Positions 50,699-60,050 of a stretch of 64,000 nucleotides of DNA are shown here, piece by piece. Origin of the DNA: Rhynchopus sp. YZ270_cl-10 (lineage: Eukaryota; Euglenozoa; Diplonemea; Diplonemida; Diplonemidae). The first letter of the stretch is position 1. Each line of letters starts with the position of its first letter. The translations under genes and the position numbers were made by a program. Under the pieces are notes generated by a model. That model worked only from the letters and a program-made list of their open reading frames with translations. It was not told the DNA's origin and made no database searches. The stretch covers positions 62,001-126,000 of the forward strand of contig OZ037859.1 in the NCBI GenBank assembly GCA_964035575.1, written 5' to 3'.

Positions 50699-52010
50699 CG
50701 TTTTGTCTATCTTTTTATCGCCTAAAAGGGAGTTTGGTGCGTTTTGAAGGAGTCTCATTGATCATCAAGAAAGGAGAGAAGGTGTCTTTTGTTTTGCATA
50801 TTTTGTTGTTCCTAAGAACATCCACGTAAGTGGTGTGCCTTTGTTTGTTTTTTTTTTTTTTTTTTTTTGGACCGACAAAAACGCACCCGAAGTCTAATCT
50901 GACGACCTTTTCGGGTACGGTAGAGGTTTTTTAGTTTGGCCAAAAGCCTTTCATCGCCTTCAACGCCATCAAAGGAAAAGGGACCTATATCGTCCTCAAT
51001 CCCTGAAGAAGGCCCAGTGGGCTTTGTGCTAAGGGTGTGGGTAACGAAGCACAAAACATCTACACCTCTTTTTTATCTCTTGTTACTTTTCCCGTATTCT
51101 TCTTTTTCCGATTTTTCCGGATTCTTCCCTGCCAAGCGGGCATAGGCTACGGGAACGCAGCATACCCCAGTTGGCTCGGGCTCTCTCTCTCTCTCTCTCT
51201 CTCTATCTCCGCAATTTTTTCTTGCGTGCTTTTTTCGAATAAAAAAATATTCAATCAGGGGAGGGAATGACGTAATCAAAAGGTGGAGAAAGGGGGCGAA
51301 GTATGGCTCGCATCAGCCAATGATCATACATTTGTTTGTGTTTTTTTCCCTCTCTGTTGTTCTTTGTTGGTCCCGCTTGTGTCTTTTTTGTGTTTCCAAT
51401 GTCGTTGCCGCTTCATCACACTCTAGGCAACGAAACAGTTTTCTTTTTGTGGTCGAGTGGAGTGTACAGTGCGTTGTTCGGGTTCGTGACGCGTGTAGTG
51501 GGACGCATGGCGGAGTGCTTCGTGGTCGGTACCGCGAACATCATGTCCTCCAGGTTGCACGTCTTCCCCCACTGCCTTCGGTCTTGGGGGAAAGGGATGG
51601 GAGGCTTCGATTGGCAGCTGTGATTTTGTTGTCAAAAGTAAACAACCTTTTCCCCCAAATACAAATACTGCGGACCCTCGAACACGGCTTCGCAAATATA
51701 TTTAATAATAGTTTTTTGAAAAAAGTTCAATATTTTAATATTTTCAAAAAGTACGTGTAAAAAAAACAAAAATATTAAAAATATTGATAAATATTGATTT
51801 ATTTTGTATGGTATTTTTCAGTGGGAAAATAGTAAAATATTGATCAATATTTTCAATATTTTCCACGTGATTTTGCCCCAAAACAAAAACAGTTTCCCCC
51901 CCCTATCCTGCCCTTCACTTCCATACCCCCCTCCCGGCTAAAAGTTTTCCCCGCATCTTTTCGAAACAGATAATTACTCTACTACCCCCCCAACAACAAC
52001 AACAATTTCA
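50699..52010. other. AT-rich spacer
   Basis: 1.3 kb. It contains a poly-T tract, a (CT)12 microsatellite (about 51180-51204), an AT-rich foldback (51822-51867) with the perfect 20-base palindrome AAAATATTGATCAATATTTT at 51834-51853, and the motif CCCGGCTAAAA (51933-51943) shared with repeats at 26.98 and 62.46 kb. No gene supported. Confidence 0.6.
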
Positions 52011-52457
52011 ATGTCTGGTGGTATGATGGATCTGGATATCGACGTCGACGAGGAGAAAAACAGCCTTACGCCAGATACCGCGTCTCAAGACCCATCGACT
52101 ACGCAAAACCCATCGACGCCGAGCCCCCCGTCCCAAGGCTCCGCGGATGGTGCGGCGCAGGTCTCCCAGGAGACCAAGGACAAGCTGCGGAGAGGGCTGG
52201 AGAAGAAGTGGGATCGCATTAAAAAAAAGGACGTTATAATGACGAGCGCTAAATCCCTGCACGCCATCGGCGAAAAATGGTCAGGGACAATCCCACAACT
52301 CCGCAAAATAGTTGTGGACTTCGAGCTGAGTCAAAGCTCAAAAATATATCAAGAGAAGTTGAAAGTTCAAACGCCTCACCGTTCGTTCATCGGCAGACGC
52401 AGACACTGGTTCTCCGCAGATTATCGAACCCAGAGCAAAAGAAAGAAAAGCTTATAA
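52011..52457 (+). CDS. Candidate plus-strand ORF, possibly element-derived
   Basis: A 148-codon frame: acidic start (MSGGMMDLDIDVDEEKNSLT), Ser/Pro-rich linker, basic helix (ETKDKLRRGLEKKWDRIKKK) and SAKSLHAIGEKWSGTIPQLR. It is the only plausible plus-strand gene in the window. Codons differ from neighbours (much GCG, AAA, GAT), and the 3' end runs through a B-type hairpin and stops inside an A-type hairpin, so the natural end is probably lost. A CGAAACAG acceptor-like site precedes it. It may be a fragment of a transposon or a transferred gene. No family is recognised. Confidence 0.3.
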   Translation: MSGGMMDLDIDVDEEKNSLTPDTASQDPSTTQNPSTPSPPSQGSADGAAQVSQETKDKLRRGLEKKWDRIKKKDVIMTSAKSLHAIGEKWSGTIPQLRKIVVDFELSQSSKIYQEKLKVQTPHRSFIGRRRHWFSADYRTQSKRKKSL

Positions 52458-52490
52458 GATAAACCTAAGACTCTCGTGCTTAGTCAGCTA
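52355..52490 (-). repeat. A-type and B-type hairpins (reverse order)
   Basis: On the minus strand the A hairpin comes first (52449-52490: AGCTGACTAAGCACGAGAG, then TCTTAGGTTTATCTTATA), then the B hairpin (52355-52409: GTGTCTGCGTCTGCCG, loop, CGGTGAGGCGTTTGAAC). They start about 55 bases after a possible GTATGTTT donor at the end of the 52521-53243 gene, so they may lie in an intron. Confidence 0.5.
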
Positions 52491-52520
52491 AAAGAAGGTT
52501 TGTAGCTCCTAAGCGTGAGG

Positions 52521-53243
52521 TCACTTTGATACAAAAACATACCCTGGCACATCCTTCGACTTCAAAGAGAAGTCCGCCATGTCAGGCGGTTTTGCCTTAG
52601 GTTGGGGCTTGGGGTGGTTGAGGCCGTCCATGCCGAAGTACTGTGGGCCTCCTGGCGGCGCGTTGGCGACTTTGTACTTTGGTGTGAGGGGGTTGGTCTG
52701 TCTGTTGGTGATGAGACCCCGCTTGCCGTGCGCGGTGCAGATGTCCGATGTCTTCAGACCGTAGCCAGGCGAGCGGCGGCCGATGGTCGAGATGGACGAC
52801 GTCTTCTCTATGTCATTGATGTTCATTGTGTCGCGCTGCTGCCAGCGGAAGAGGGGTGACGGCGCTGTGCCTGGAATGTCCTTCACGTTGCAGGTATCAT
52901 TCCCTTTTTGCGGCGGTGTCGTGGGACGCATCGTATACGAAGGAAGCTTATAGCTCGGAACAAGCGGGTTGCACTCTCTCCCTGTTGCAAAGCTTACGAC
53001 CTGCGGGGTGCTGTGGTAGATGTCGCTTGTGTTCAGGTTGTAGTCATTCCGCCTGGCCACCTCTTGTGGAATCAGACGCCGTACAGAAGTACCTGCAATA
53101 GGCGTTGTGGGCTTCATGACCTGCTGCCGTGGCGGCTTGCACTGTGCCCCCTCAATGTCCTTCGTATGCAGCACATTACTCGGCAGAGACAAACTCTTCT
53201 GCGAGACACCAGTTTCCAGCTGCCAATTCGTCAACGAAGGCAT
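52521..53243 (-). CDS. Protein with repeated (T/S/V)xD(I/V) motifs, 3' end uncertain
   Basis: 240 residues. Motifs recur about every 35-40 residues: LHTKDIEGAQCKPPR, LNTSDIYHSTPQ, VKDIPGTAPSPLFRW, ININDIEKT-like, LKTSDICTAHGKR and LKSKDVPG, separated by proline-rich NPLVPSYKLP/NPLTPKYKV linkers. Periodic short motifs of this type suggest a filament-lining or microtubule-associated flagellar protein, but I cannot name the family. The frame ends GYVFVSK, yet CCAGG/GTATGTTT at about 52545 is a perfect donor, so the true last exon may lie downstream past the hairpins. The start at 53243 follows a C-rich tract. Confidence 0.7.
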   Translation of the reverse strand: MPSLTNWQLETGVSQKSLSLPSNVLHTKDIEGAQCKPPRQQVMKPTTPIAGTSVRRLIPQEVARRNDYNLNTSDIYHSTPQVVSFATGRECNPLVPSYKLPSYTMRPTTPPQKGNDTCNVKDIPGTAPSPLFRWQQRDTMNINDIEKTSSISTIGRRSPGYGLKTSDICTAHGKRGLITNRQTNPLTPKYKVANAPPGGPQYFGMDGLNHPKPQPKAKPPDMADFSLKSKDVPGYVFVSK

Positions 53244-53492
53244 TTGTGGGAGTGGGGAGGGGGTGGGGGAGGGGTCACCCCATGGAAATCTATTGGTTAA
53301 TTAGGGGATAAAGGAGATATGAGATATAGGAGAAAAAAAGGAGAAGAGGTTCGCTTTTGCAGGGATACTTTGCAAAGTCCACAATGTTAATGTTCTAAAA
53401 AGGGTCTAAAAATAGTAAGATAAAAGCAACTTAGTGAAAGGAAACTTGAGAGGAATATCGCGCAATGCAAAGCTCAAAGAGCATCACATCCA

Positions 53493-56400
53493 TTATAACT
53501 CCCCGTTGAGGTACATCTCTGCGCGGGACAGATCTGAGAGCTGCCGTTGGTAGACACGGCAGTTGGCGTTGTCGGCGACCTCCATACGCTCCACCTTGAG
53601 GAACGCACGGCACGTGAGGGTGCTGGAGACAAGCTCCTGCCAGTCCTCCACGACACGAAGAATCTCACGCATGCCCTCCACCTCACGCGCATGATGGCTG
53701 ATAGCGTCCATCAACTCCGCAGGCGAGAAGGCAACCAACTCTGCAGACACCCGCACCTCTATGTACCGCAGCACCTGGTGCAGATCTGCCAACGTCCCTT
53801 CCGTTGTGACAGGTCTGCCTTCATATGCGTCGCGTGCCTGCAGATCCTCTGGTCGTGCGTTGCGGTACGCACCCAAACGCCTGCAGTGATCTCGCCTAAG
53901 GTGCAACGCCTGTTTGTCCTCCATGACACGGAACTGCAGTGCTGCGTGCAACGACTGCCCCAGATCGCTGTGCCGCAGTGCTATCCGCTGTAACATACGG
54001 AGCTCGTCGTTCACCCTTTTCAACGCATCCTTCAGGGCGTCCAAGCTCTGCCCAGAATAGTCTGCGTCAAGAAACCTTACGTAGGCGTCCTTCACCAGCA
54101 CAACGTCAAAGGGCATCCGGATGTACTCCATTGCAGCGTTCGTGGACCGCATCTCCCTCTCTGCGTACACCGTTGTCACCGGAGGGGGCGGCTGCTGTTT
54201 GAAGGTGCGTCGTGTGGGGGAGCCGCTTCGCCGCTTCCTGCGTTGCGCACTCCGCAAGACACGTCGGTAGTCGCGTTGCATATCCCCAGATGTGTACAAC
54301 TGTGCCAAATGCACTTCGGTAAGACCCTCGCTTGGATGTGCAGAAACCTCGGTACACATGACATTATACTCTGAACGGGTGATGCCCGCACCGTCGAGGG
54401 CACGTCTTGCTGCATTGGCCTCTTCGTAGCACCATCGGCCGTCTCCGTTAGCATCGAACTCATCAAGAATACGGCGCAGCATCGCTCCGCTGCCTGAGAC
54501 GTCGGATGCATCTGACCTTGACCCTAACGTCAGTGGGTGCACTGCACCTTCCACAGAAGCGTCGGAAGGTGGTGTGCTGTGTCGTGGTGGGGTGGGCGTC
54601 AAAGCGGAGACAGCAGGCGACCACGAAGGTGCGGGGCTTGCCTGCTTCTGTGGTGTGCGCAGTGTGGACGTCGTCCTCTCGGGGATGGGTGGTGTGGGGG
54701 CGGGTGTAGGTGTAGGTGCGGGTTGCTGTGCCAGCCGGTCGCGACTCTGCTGCTTAACAACAGCACGGTAGTCGCGCCGCATCGCATCCCCGTCGTCGTC
54801 ATAGAACGCACGCAGCTGTTCTTCTGTGCACCCCAGGTCAGGGTCTGCCGTGCAGCGCATCTGCAACACTTGCTCCGCACGGCGCACCTCGGCACTGCAC
54901 CAGAGCCCATCCGCATCGGCGTCGAAGTGCTGAAAGATGCGCTCCACCATGACGTTGCTGCGGGTGCTGTGTGCGGAAGAGTGTTGCGACGCGTACTCCA
55001 CGACAACCGGGTGTGGGGGTAGCAAGAGCAAGCTGTCGGATTTGGGCACACCGCTGCCGCCTCCACCGGCACTACCCTGAAGCGATAATGTACCCCCTAC
55101 ATGGCTTGCTGTTGTTGCTGTTGCTGTTGCTGTCGGTGTCGGTGTCGGTGCCGCGGCTGTTGTAGTTGGCAACACAGCTGCTGGCGGTACCTTCGCCGCC
55201 CTTCTGTAGAAAGACGATGTCGAGCCTGATACCGAGCTGTGCACAGATGCTGGTGGCGGTGGTGGTGGTGCTGGTGGTGGTGGAGGTAGTGGCGGTGGTG
55301 GAGCCTCTATCGCCATGTTGCTGTTGGCGGTGGTGGCAGTTGCTACTCCCCCCTTCGCTGCCCGCAGGACAAGGCTGTAGTCGCGCTTGAGCCCCGCAGC
55401 GTCGCCGTAGTACATAGCCCGGAGGTGCTCCTCTGCCCACCCGCTCTCGGGCTCAGCGAACATGCCTTCGCACTCTTCGCAGAAAGCGTCGTAGGAGAGG
55501 GGTGCCTTCTGGAGGCCGTGCATGGCGGTGTTCACTTCGGCGAAGCTCCAGAAGCCGTCGTTGTCGACGTCGAAGTGGCGCATGATGCGGTCCACCATGA
55601 TGTTGCTGCGCACAGACGACGCCGTCGACAGTGCTGCAGTGATGGACTGTGGTGCGGAGGGTGGTGCTGACTGTGGTGCGGCAGGCAACTCAGGTGCAGT
55701 GACCTGTGGGCTTGTAAATCCCGCAAACCCCTGCAAAGAAGGTGGCCCTGCAGGCGAGCTTGCAGGCACGCTTGCCACAGAGGCAGGTCGAGCTAAAGAG
55801 GGTGCCTCTGCAGACGGCTGTATCGTGGTCGATGGTGGCCGTGGTGGCTGCGCAGTGCTCGTGCGCGTCCCCCGCACCACCTTTGCGTAGTCCCGCCGCA
55901 GTGCCTCAGAGTCGCCGTCGTAGAAGGCACGCAGCTGCCCTTCGTCCCACCCGTCGTCTGCTTCTGCAAACATCTCCTCGCACATCTCTTCGTACTGTGA
56001 ACGGCTGAGCGGGTCACCTTGCAGCGCAGTGTACGCAGCTTGCACCTCGGGGAAGGACCAGACGCCGTCTGCATCGGTGTCGAACTGTGTGAAGATGCGC
56101 TCCACCATCATCTCGCTCATGACGCTCTGCAGCGACGACGCATGCGAGGCAAACTGCTGCGGTGCTGGCAGTGGTGCTGGGAGCGGTGCCGGTGCGACAC
56201 CGTCACTAGCCTCGCTGGGGGCTGCAGCACCGAAGGAGAAGGCAGTGCCGACACCCATGACCGGCGCCTCGTCCTCCTCTGCCACGTTGCCGAAGGAGAA
56301 CACCCCTGCTTGGACCGGTGCTGCAGGTGCGTCTTCGAAGGAGGGTGCTGCTGTTGTTGGTGGTGGTGCTACTGGTGCTGGTGCAGTGCTGCCTTTGATG

Positions 56401-56648
56401 TGTGCATATGCCCTGTCCAACTGCTCTGGATCGTCTGCATAAAGCTTCTTCAGGTGTGGCTTCAGAAGACCCTGTGCAGGGTCCGCACCCAGCTCTGTGC
56501 ACATCTCTGCAAACTCGCTTGCAGACACCTCCTCCCCCTCCAGCTCCAGCCAGGCACGCTGGCACTCCTCCGCCGACCACACGCCGTCCTTGTTGGTGTC
56601 AAAGAAGTTGAACACATCGTTCACCTTCACCACCCCCGGAACCGACAT
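53493..56648 (-). CDS. Five-module EF-hand protein
   Basis: 1051 residues, intronless. Five modules, each with one canonical EF-hand loop and a conserved 50-residue follow-on: loops DTNKDGVWSAEE (17-28), DTDADGVWSFPE, DVDNDGFWSFAE, DADADGLWCSAE and DANGDGRWCYEE. After each loop comes a helix ending in LRAFY/LKKLY then RDYxxVxR. Linkers are long, Pro/Ala/Thr-rich (one polyproline block of about 25 residues). The C-terminal 250 residues are helical and lack EF-hands. All loops keep the D/N-x-D/N-x-D-G pattern and Glu/Asp at position 12, so calcium binding is likely; a flagellar or cytoskeletal calcium sensor is plausible. The leader has a tiny upstream frame (ATG-AGC-GGT-ACA-TAG) after CACCCACAG. 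Pieces of this gene are copied at 59.06-59.67 kb. Confidence 0.88.
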   Translation of the reverse strand: MSVPGVVKVNDVFNFFDTNKDGVWSAEECQRAWLELEGEEVSASEFAEMCTELGADPAQGLLKPHLKKLYADDPEQLDRAYAHIKGSTAPAPVAPPPTTAAPSFEDAPAAPVQAGVFSFGNVAEEDEAPVMGVGTAFSFGAAAPSEASDGVAPAPLPAPLPAPQQFASHASSLQSVMSEMMVERIFTQFDTDADGVWSFPEVQAAYTALQGDPLSRSQYEEMCEEMFAEADDGWDEGQLRAFYDGDSEALRRDYAKVVRGTRTSTAQPPRPPSTTIQPSAEAPSLARPASVASVPASSPAGPPSLQGFAGFTSPQVTAPELPAAPQSAPPSAPQSITAALSTASSVRSNIMVDRIMRHFDVDNDGFWSFAEVNTAMHGLQKAPLSYDAFCEECEGMFAEPESGWAEEHLRAMYYGDAAGLKRDYSLVLRAAKGGVATATTANSNMAIEAPPPPLPPPPPAPPPPPPASVHSSVSGSTSSFYRRAAKVPPAAVLPTTTAAAPTPTPTATATATTASHVGGTLSLQGSAGGGGSGVPKSDSLLLLPPHPVVVEYASQHSSAHSTRSNVMVERIFQHFDADADGLWCSAEVRRAEQVLQMRCTADPDLGCTEEQLRAFYDDDGDAMRRDYRAVVKQQSRDRLAQQPAPTPTPAPTPPIPERTTSTLRTPQKQASPAPSWSPAVSALTPTPPRHSTPPSDASVEGAVHPLTLGSRSDASDVSGSGAMLRRILDEFDANGDGRWCYEEANAARRALDGAGITRSEYNVMCTEVSAHPSEGLTEVHLAQLYTSGDMQRDYRRVLRSAQRRKRRSGSPTRRTFKQQPPPPVTTVYAEREMRSTNAAMEYIRMPFDVVLVKDAYVRFLDADYSGQSLDALKDALKRVNDELRMLQRIALRHSDLGQSLHAALQFRVMEDKQALHLRRDHCRRLGAYRNARPEDLQARDAYEGRPVTTEGTLADLHQVLRYIEVRVSAELVAFSPAELMDAISHHAREVEGMREILRVVEDWQELVSSTLTCRAFLKVERMEVADNANCRVYQRQLSDLSRAEMYLNGEL

Positions 56649-57827
56649 GTGGATCGCTATGTACCGCTCATCGTGTTGTAGTCCTCTGTGGGTGCTTGTG
56701 GGGTAAAGAGTAGGAAGTGGGAGAAATAGAAAGGCTTCGAAACAAACGGTTCCTTTTCATTTTATCAATCAGTTTTGCTCTGTTTGAAAATAAAAAAAAA
56801 GTGAAGTTGATAGTGCAAACGCTGGGACGCGCAGGCACTGACACTCCGCGGAAAAAAAGTCCTCGTGTTGCAAAGTGCTCATGGAAGACGGGAAAGTAAA
56901 CAAAGTGGATTTGACAATATGCACAGACATCACTACCTAAAGACATAGATGCAGGCACATGCCGCAAACAAAAAATAGGTAACAATAAGATGACCTACAC
57001 CTTGTTGTCACCTTGTGTGTCACCTAAAAAAGAACCTTTAAAAGATGAATGCACCTATGCACATATCCTTTTAATGGTTTGCAAGAGGATACTACGTATG
57101 TAGTCACCTGGAAGAAAAGGGAAGAGTGATTAAGGACCATGCCGTAACACAAAAGTGGCGAGGAGACATACTGCAAAGACGCACAGTGAAGTGGGCCCTT
57201 GCTCATATGCGCCCTTCGCCACGTCTGCCATTCCTTGTGTAGGTCTGTATGCGGTTTGCAGCATAAAAAACTGTAACTCACGTAATTTTCTATTTGTCTA
57301 TTTGGGACGATATGGGATACTTCCACCATTGTAAACAGTGAGCCTGAGGTAGGGGGCAAACCCCACCTCAAAACAATTTATTTAAAACAAACCTAGGGGA
57401 AAGGCAAAATACAAAGAGAAAAAAAAAATAAAACAAAAGAATTGAAAAAGGTCGAAGCCATGAACTTATTCCCCACCCGAGCTTCCCCCTAGCTTGGCTA
57501 GTTGGGGAGGCGGGCAGATGGGGGCAAAGTATGTTTCAGGGAAGGACCTTCTTCGTCTATTTCATAAAGGGAATGTACGAAAAGCCCACTTCTTGCACAA
57601 CACGTGCAAGGGGGGGAAGCTGTAAAGAGAATTAGTAAATAGAGCAGGCGGGTGGCGCGAACTACAGGTGTGCAGTACACGGACACTCATGCGCTGTATC
57701 GGTTCTGTGGTTCGCTTCCTGCAACGTTTTTTTTTGCAGGGAGACTAATAGAAAGTCAAGGAGCTAAGAGGAAAGTCAAGACAGTTCAGTTCAGTTCACT
57801 TCAAGAGAGAAAATGTATAGATGTGTA
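56649..57827. other. Spacer between peroxidase 1 and EF-hand gene, duplicated downstream
   Basis: 1.18 kb. It contains a B-type hairpin (56802-56840), two or three A-type hairpins (56983-57075, a third likely near 57105) and AT-rich sequence. The whole stretch recurs at about 59665-60789 with only scattered differences, so it belongs to the 3 kb tandem duplication. No gene. Confidence 0.75.
56802..57075 (-). repeat. B-type and A-type hairpin cluster
   Basis: On the minus strand: A copies AAAAGGATATGTGCATAGG/TGCATTCATCTTTT (57041-57075) and AAGGTGACAACAAGGTGTAGG/TCATCTTATTG (56983-57013), then B, CAGTGCCTGCGCGTCC/CAGCGTTTGCACTATC (56802-56840), followed by a poly-pyrimidine run and TTTTCAAACAG. 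ATGTGCATAGGTGCAT shows a fully different inner stem with pairing preserved. Confidence 0.55.
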
Positions 57828-58973
57828 TCACCATCCGTTCTCCTGCAGCTGCCTCCACGCAGCCACGAAGTGTGTCTCAAAGAGCGCCCTGTCGCGCGAG
57901 AAGGTACGCACAATGCTGCGCAGTCTGTCGTCAGCACGCATCACCATGTCAATCGGAAGCATCACAGAGCGACGTCCAGGCCCACCGCGGTACTGCAGGT
58001 CGGTGCGTCCCTCCTCGGCAGTGTTTCTGCCCCAGGCTCCGCGGTCGAGGTTGCCGAAGTACTCAATCCCGAACACAAGGTTGTTGGTCGTCCACTGCCC
58101 TTCGTTCCCGCTCACTTCCAGGTGCATCCCACCCATGTTGTGCGCGCCCATCAGACTCACCATCTTCTCCAGGGCGTTCGGGTCAGAGTCAAGCGAGATC
58201 CCAAGCTCGCCAAACTTGTCGAAGAAGTAGTCAAGCGTGTCGAGGTGCGGGAAGTTGTCGTTCATGAAGTGCTTTGTCGGCATTCTCTCGTTGTCGTTCA
58301 CACACTGTGAAGCAGGGTTCTCAAAGTCAGTGCGTCCGGCACGGAAGTACAGCGTGGGGCTTCCCATGTACTCGAGCGCCGTGTTCCCCGCCAGCGAGTA
58401 CAGGTCTGCGTAGCTCACGAACGGGTGTGCGGACTTCACGGCCTCCAGTGCGTTGGTCGCCACGTCCAGTCCAATGTTCTCCCCAAGCCCCAGCTCAGGG
58501 TCTGTCCGCAGGCACCCCCCGTTCCCACCTCCAATCGGGCTGTCCGTCACGTGGAAGTGTGCCAGTGAGTGCCACGCCAGCCGCACCAGCAGCGGGCGGA
58601 ACGACGGTGCCTGGTCCTCAATCACCTCCACAATCGTCGACACCACTGGGAGGTACTGTTCACGCACGCCCTCCTCAATGCCCTGCCCGGGTGTCGTCAG
58701 TGCGTTCCCGAACTCACCTCCACCTGTCGGAGGCGGCACTGGAACAGGGGGGGTCGGCACGGATGGTTCTGGTGTCCTGCCACGTCCCCTACGCATGCCA
58801 CCCCTACCACCCCTGCCCCCCCAGCCACCCCAGCCACCTCTCCCCCCTCTGCGACCACCACCTCTACCACCTCTTCCTCCTCTGCCACCTCTGCCCCTGC
58901 CTCCACGGCGCTGCCCTTCAACAGCCGTCAAGCTTACCAATACGAGCAACGCCAGCAAGCATGCAGTACGCAT
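57828..58973 (-). CDS. Secreted class I haem peroxidase (APX/CCP type), copy 1, with RGG-rich N-terminus
   Basis: 381 residues. Signal peptide MRTACLLALLVLVSLTAVEG, then about 45 residues of Arg/Gly (RGGRGGRGG, GGWGGWGG), a Pro-rich linker and the peroxidase domain from about 87. Distal haem site RPLLVRLAWH (R131, W134, H135); proximal His in LMGAHNMGG (H278); the tryptophan of GNEGQWTTN (W294) and the Asp of MLPIDM (D342) complete the class I triad. It should reduce hydrogen peroxide using ascorbate or cytochrome c in the secretory pathway or at the surface; kinetoplastids have related hybrid enzymes. Intronless. The catalytic part is identical to copy 2 at protein level; the N-terminal low-complexity region is not. 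Confidence 0.92.
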   Translation of the reverse strand: MRTACLLALLVLVSLTAVEGQRRGGRGRGGRGGRGGRGGGRRGGRGGWGGWGGRGGRGGMRRGRGRTPEPSVPTPPVPVPPPTGGGEFGNALTTPGQGIEEGVREQYLPVVSTIVEVIEDQAPSFRPLLVRLAWHSLAHFHVTDSPIGGGNGGCLRTDPELGLGENIGLDVATNALEAVKSAHPFVSYADLYSLAGNTALEYMGSPTLYFRAGRTDFENPASQCVNDNERMPTKHFMNDNFPHLDTLDYFFDKFGELGISLDSDPNALEKMVSLMGAHNMGGMHLEVSGNEGQWTTNNLVFGIEYFGNLDRGAWGRNTAEEGRTDLQYRGGPGRRSVMLPIDMVMRADDRLRSIVRTFSRDRALFETHFVAAWRQLQENGW

Positions 58974-59061
58974 TGTGCGTTGGTTTTTTGTGTATAATGT
59001 GTGCTAATGCCTGTGGTGTGTATTTGGTGTGGTGTGTGCGTCTCCTACAGAAGGCTAAGCG

Positions 59062-59672
59062 ACGCGTACTCCACGACAACCGGGTGTGGGGGTAGCAAGA
59101 GCAAGCTGTCGGATTTGGGCACACCGCTGCCGCCTCCACCGGCACTACCCTGAAGCGATAATGTACCCCCTACATGGCTTGCTGTTGTTGCTGTTGCTGT
59201 CACTGTTGGTGTCGGTGCCGCGGCTGTTGTAGTTGGCAACACAGCTGCCGGAGGTACCTTCGCCGCCCTTCTGTAGAAAGACGATGTCGAGCCTGATACC
59301 GAGCTGTGCAGAGATGCTGGTAGGAGTGCCAGCGTGCCTGGCTGGAGCTGGAGGGGGAGGAGGTGTCTGCAACAACAGCAGCACGTACACTGCGCTGCAA
59401 GGTGACCCGCTCAGCCGTTCACAGTACGAAGAGATGTGCGAGGAGATGTTTGCAGAAGCAGACGACGGGTGGGACGAAGGGCAGCTGCGTGCCTTCTACG
59501 ACGGCGACTCTGAGGCACTGCGGCGGGACTACGCAAAGGTGGTGCGGGGGACGCGCACGAGCACTGCGCAGCCACCACGGCCACCATCGACCACGATACA
59601 GCCGTCTGCAGAGGCACCCCCTTTAGCCCGACCTGCCTCTGTGGCAAGCGTGCCAGCAAGCTCGCTTGCAGG
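59062..59672. pseudogene. Rearranged fragments of the EF-hand gene
   Basis: Three pieces are joined. 59062-59321 copies about 54989-55250 of the EF-hand gene in the same (minus) orientation. 59322-59370 is an inverted copy of about 56520-56567. 59381-59672, also inverted, copies about 55775-56065 and still encodes on the plus strand QGDPLSRSQYEEMCEEMF and the following ADDGWDEGQLRAFYDGD. Few base differences separate the pieces from the source, so the event is recent. They lack a start and cannot make the parent protein; these host fragments probably mark repair of a broken end. Confidence 0.88.
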
Positions 59673-59789
59673 GTGCTTGTGGGGTAAAGGGTGGGAAGTG
59701 GGAAGTGGGAGAGATAGAAAGGCTTCGAAACAAACGGTTCCTTTTCATTTTATCAATCAGTTTTGCTCTGTTTGAAAATAAAAAAAAAG

Positions 59790-60050
59790 TGAAGTTGATA
59801 GTGCAAACGCTGGGACGCGCAGGCACTGACACTCCGCGGAAAAAAAATCCTCGTGTTGCAAAGTGCTCATGGAAGACGGGAAAGTAAAATAAAGTGGGTT
59901 TGACAATATGCACAGACATCACTACCTAAAGACATAGATGCAGGCACATGCCGCAAACAAAAAATAGGTAACGATAAGACGACCTACACCTTGTTGTCAG
60001 CTAAAAAAGAACCTTTAAAAGATGAATGCACCTATGCACATATCCTTTTA
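59790..60050 (-). repeat. Duplicated B-type and A-type hairpin cluster
   Basis: Second copy of the 56802-57075 cluster: B at 59790-59828, A at about 59973-60005 and 60017-60048. The first A copy has AAGACGACC where the other has AAGATGACC, and its 3' arm is shortened to TTGTTGTCAGC. Confidence 0.6.

Noticed and set aside
51180-51204. (CT)n run as a regulatory site
   Set aside because: A simple microsatellite; no gene start close by uses it.
7544-60050. A/B hairpins as H/ACA or C/D snoRNAs
   Set aside because: Some A copies end in ACA-AAC and contain GATGA, but the ACA is not conserved, no D box is present and the hairpins are too short for guide pockets.
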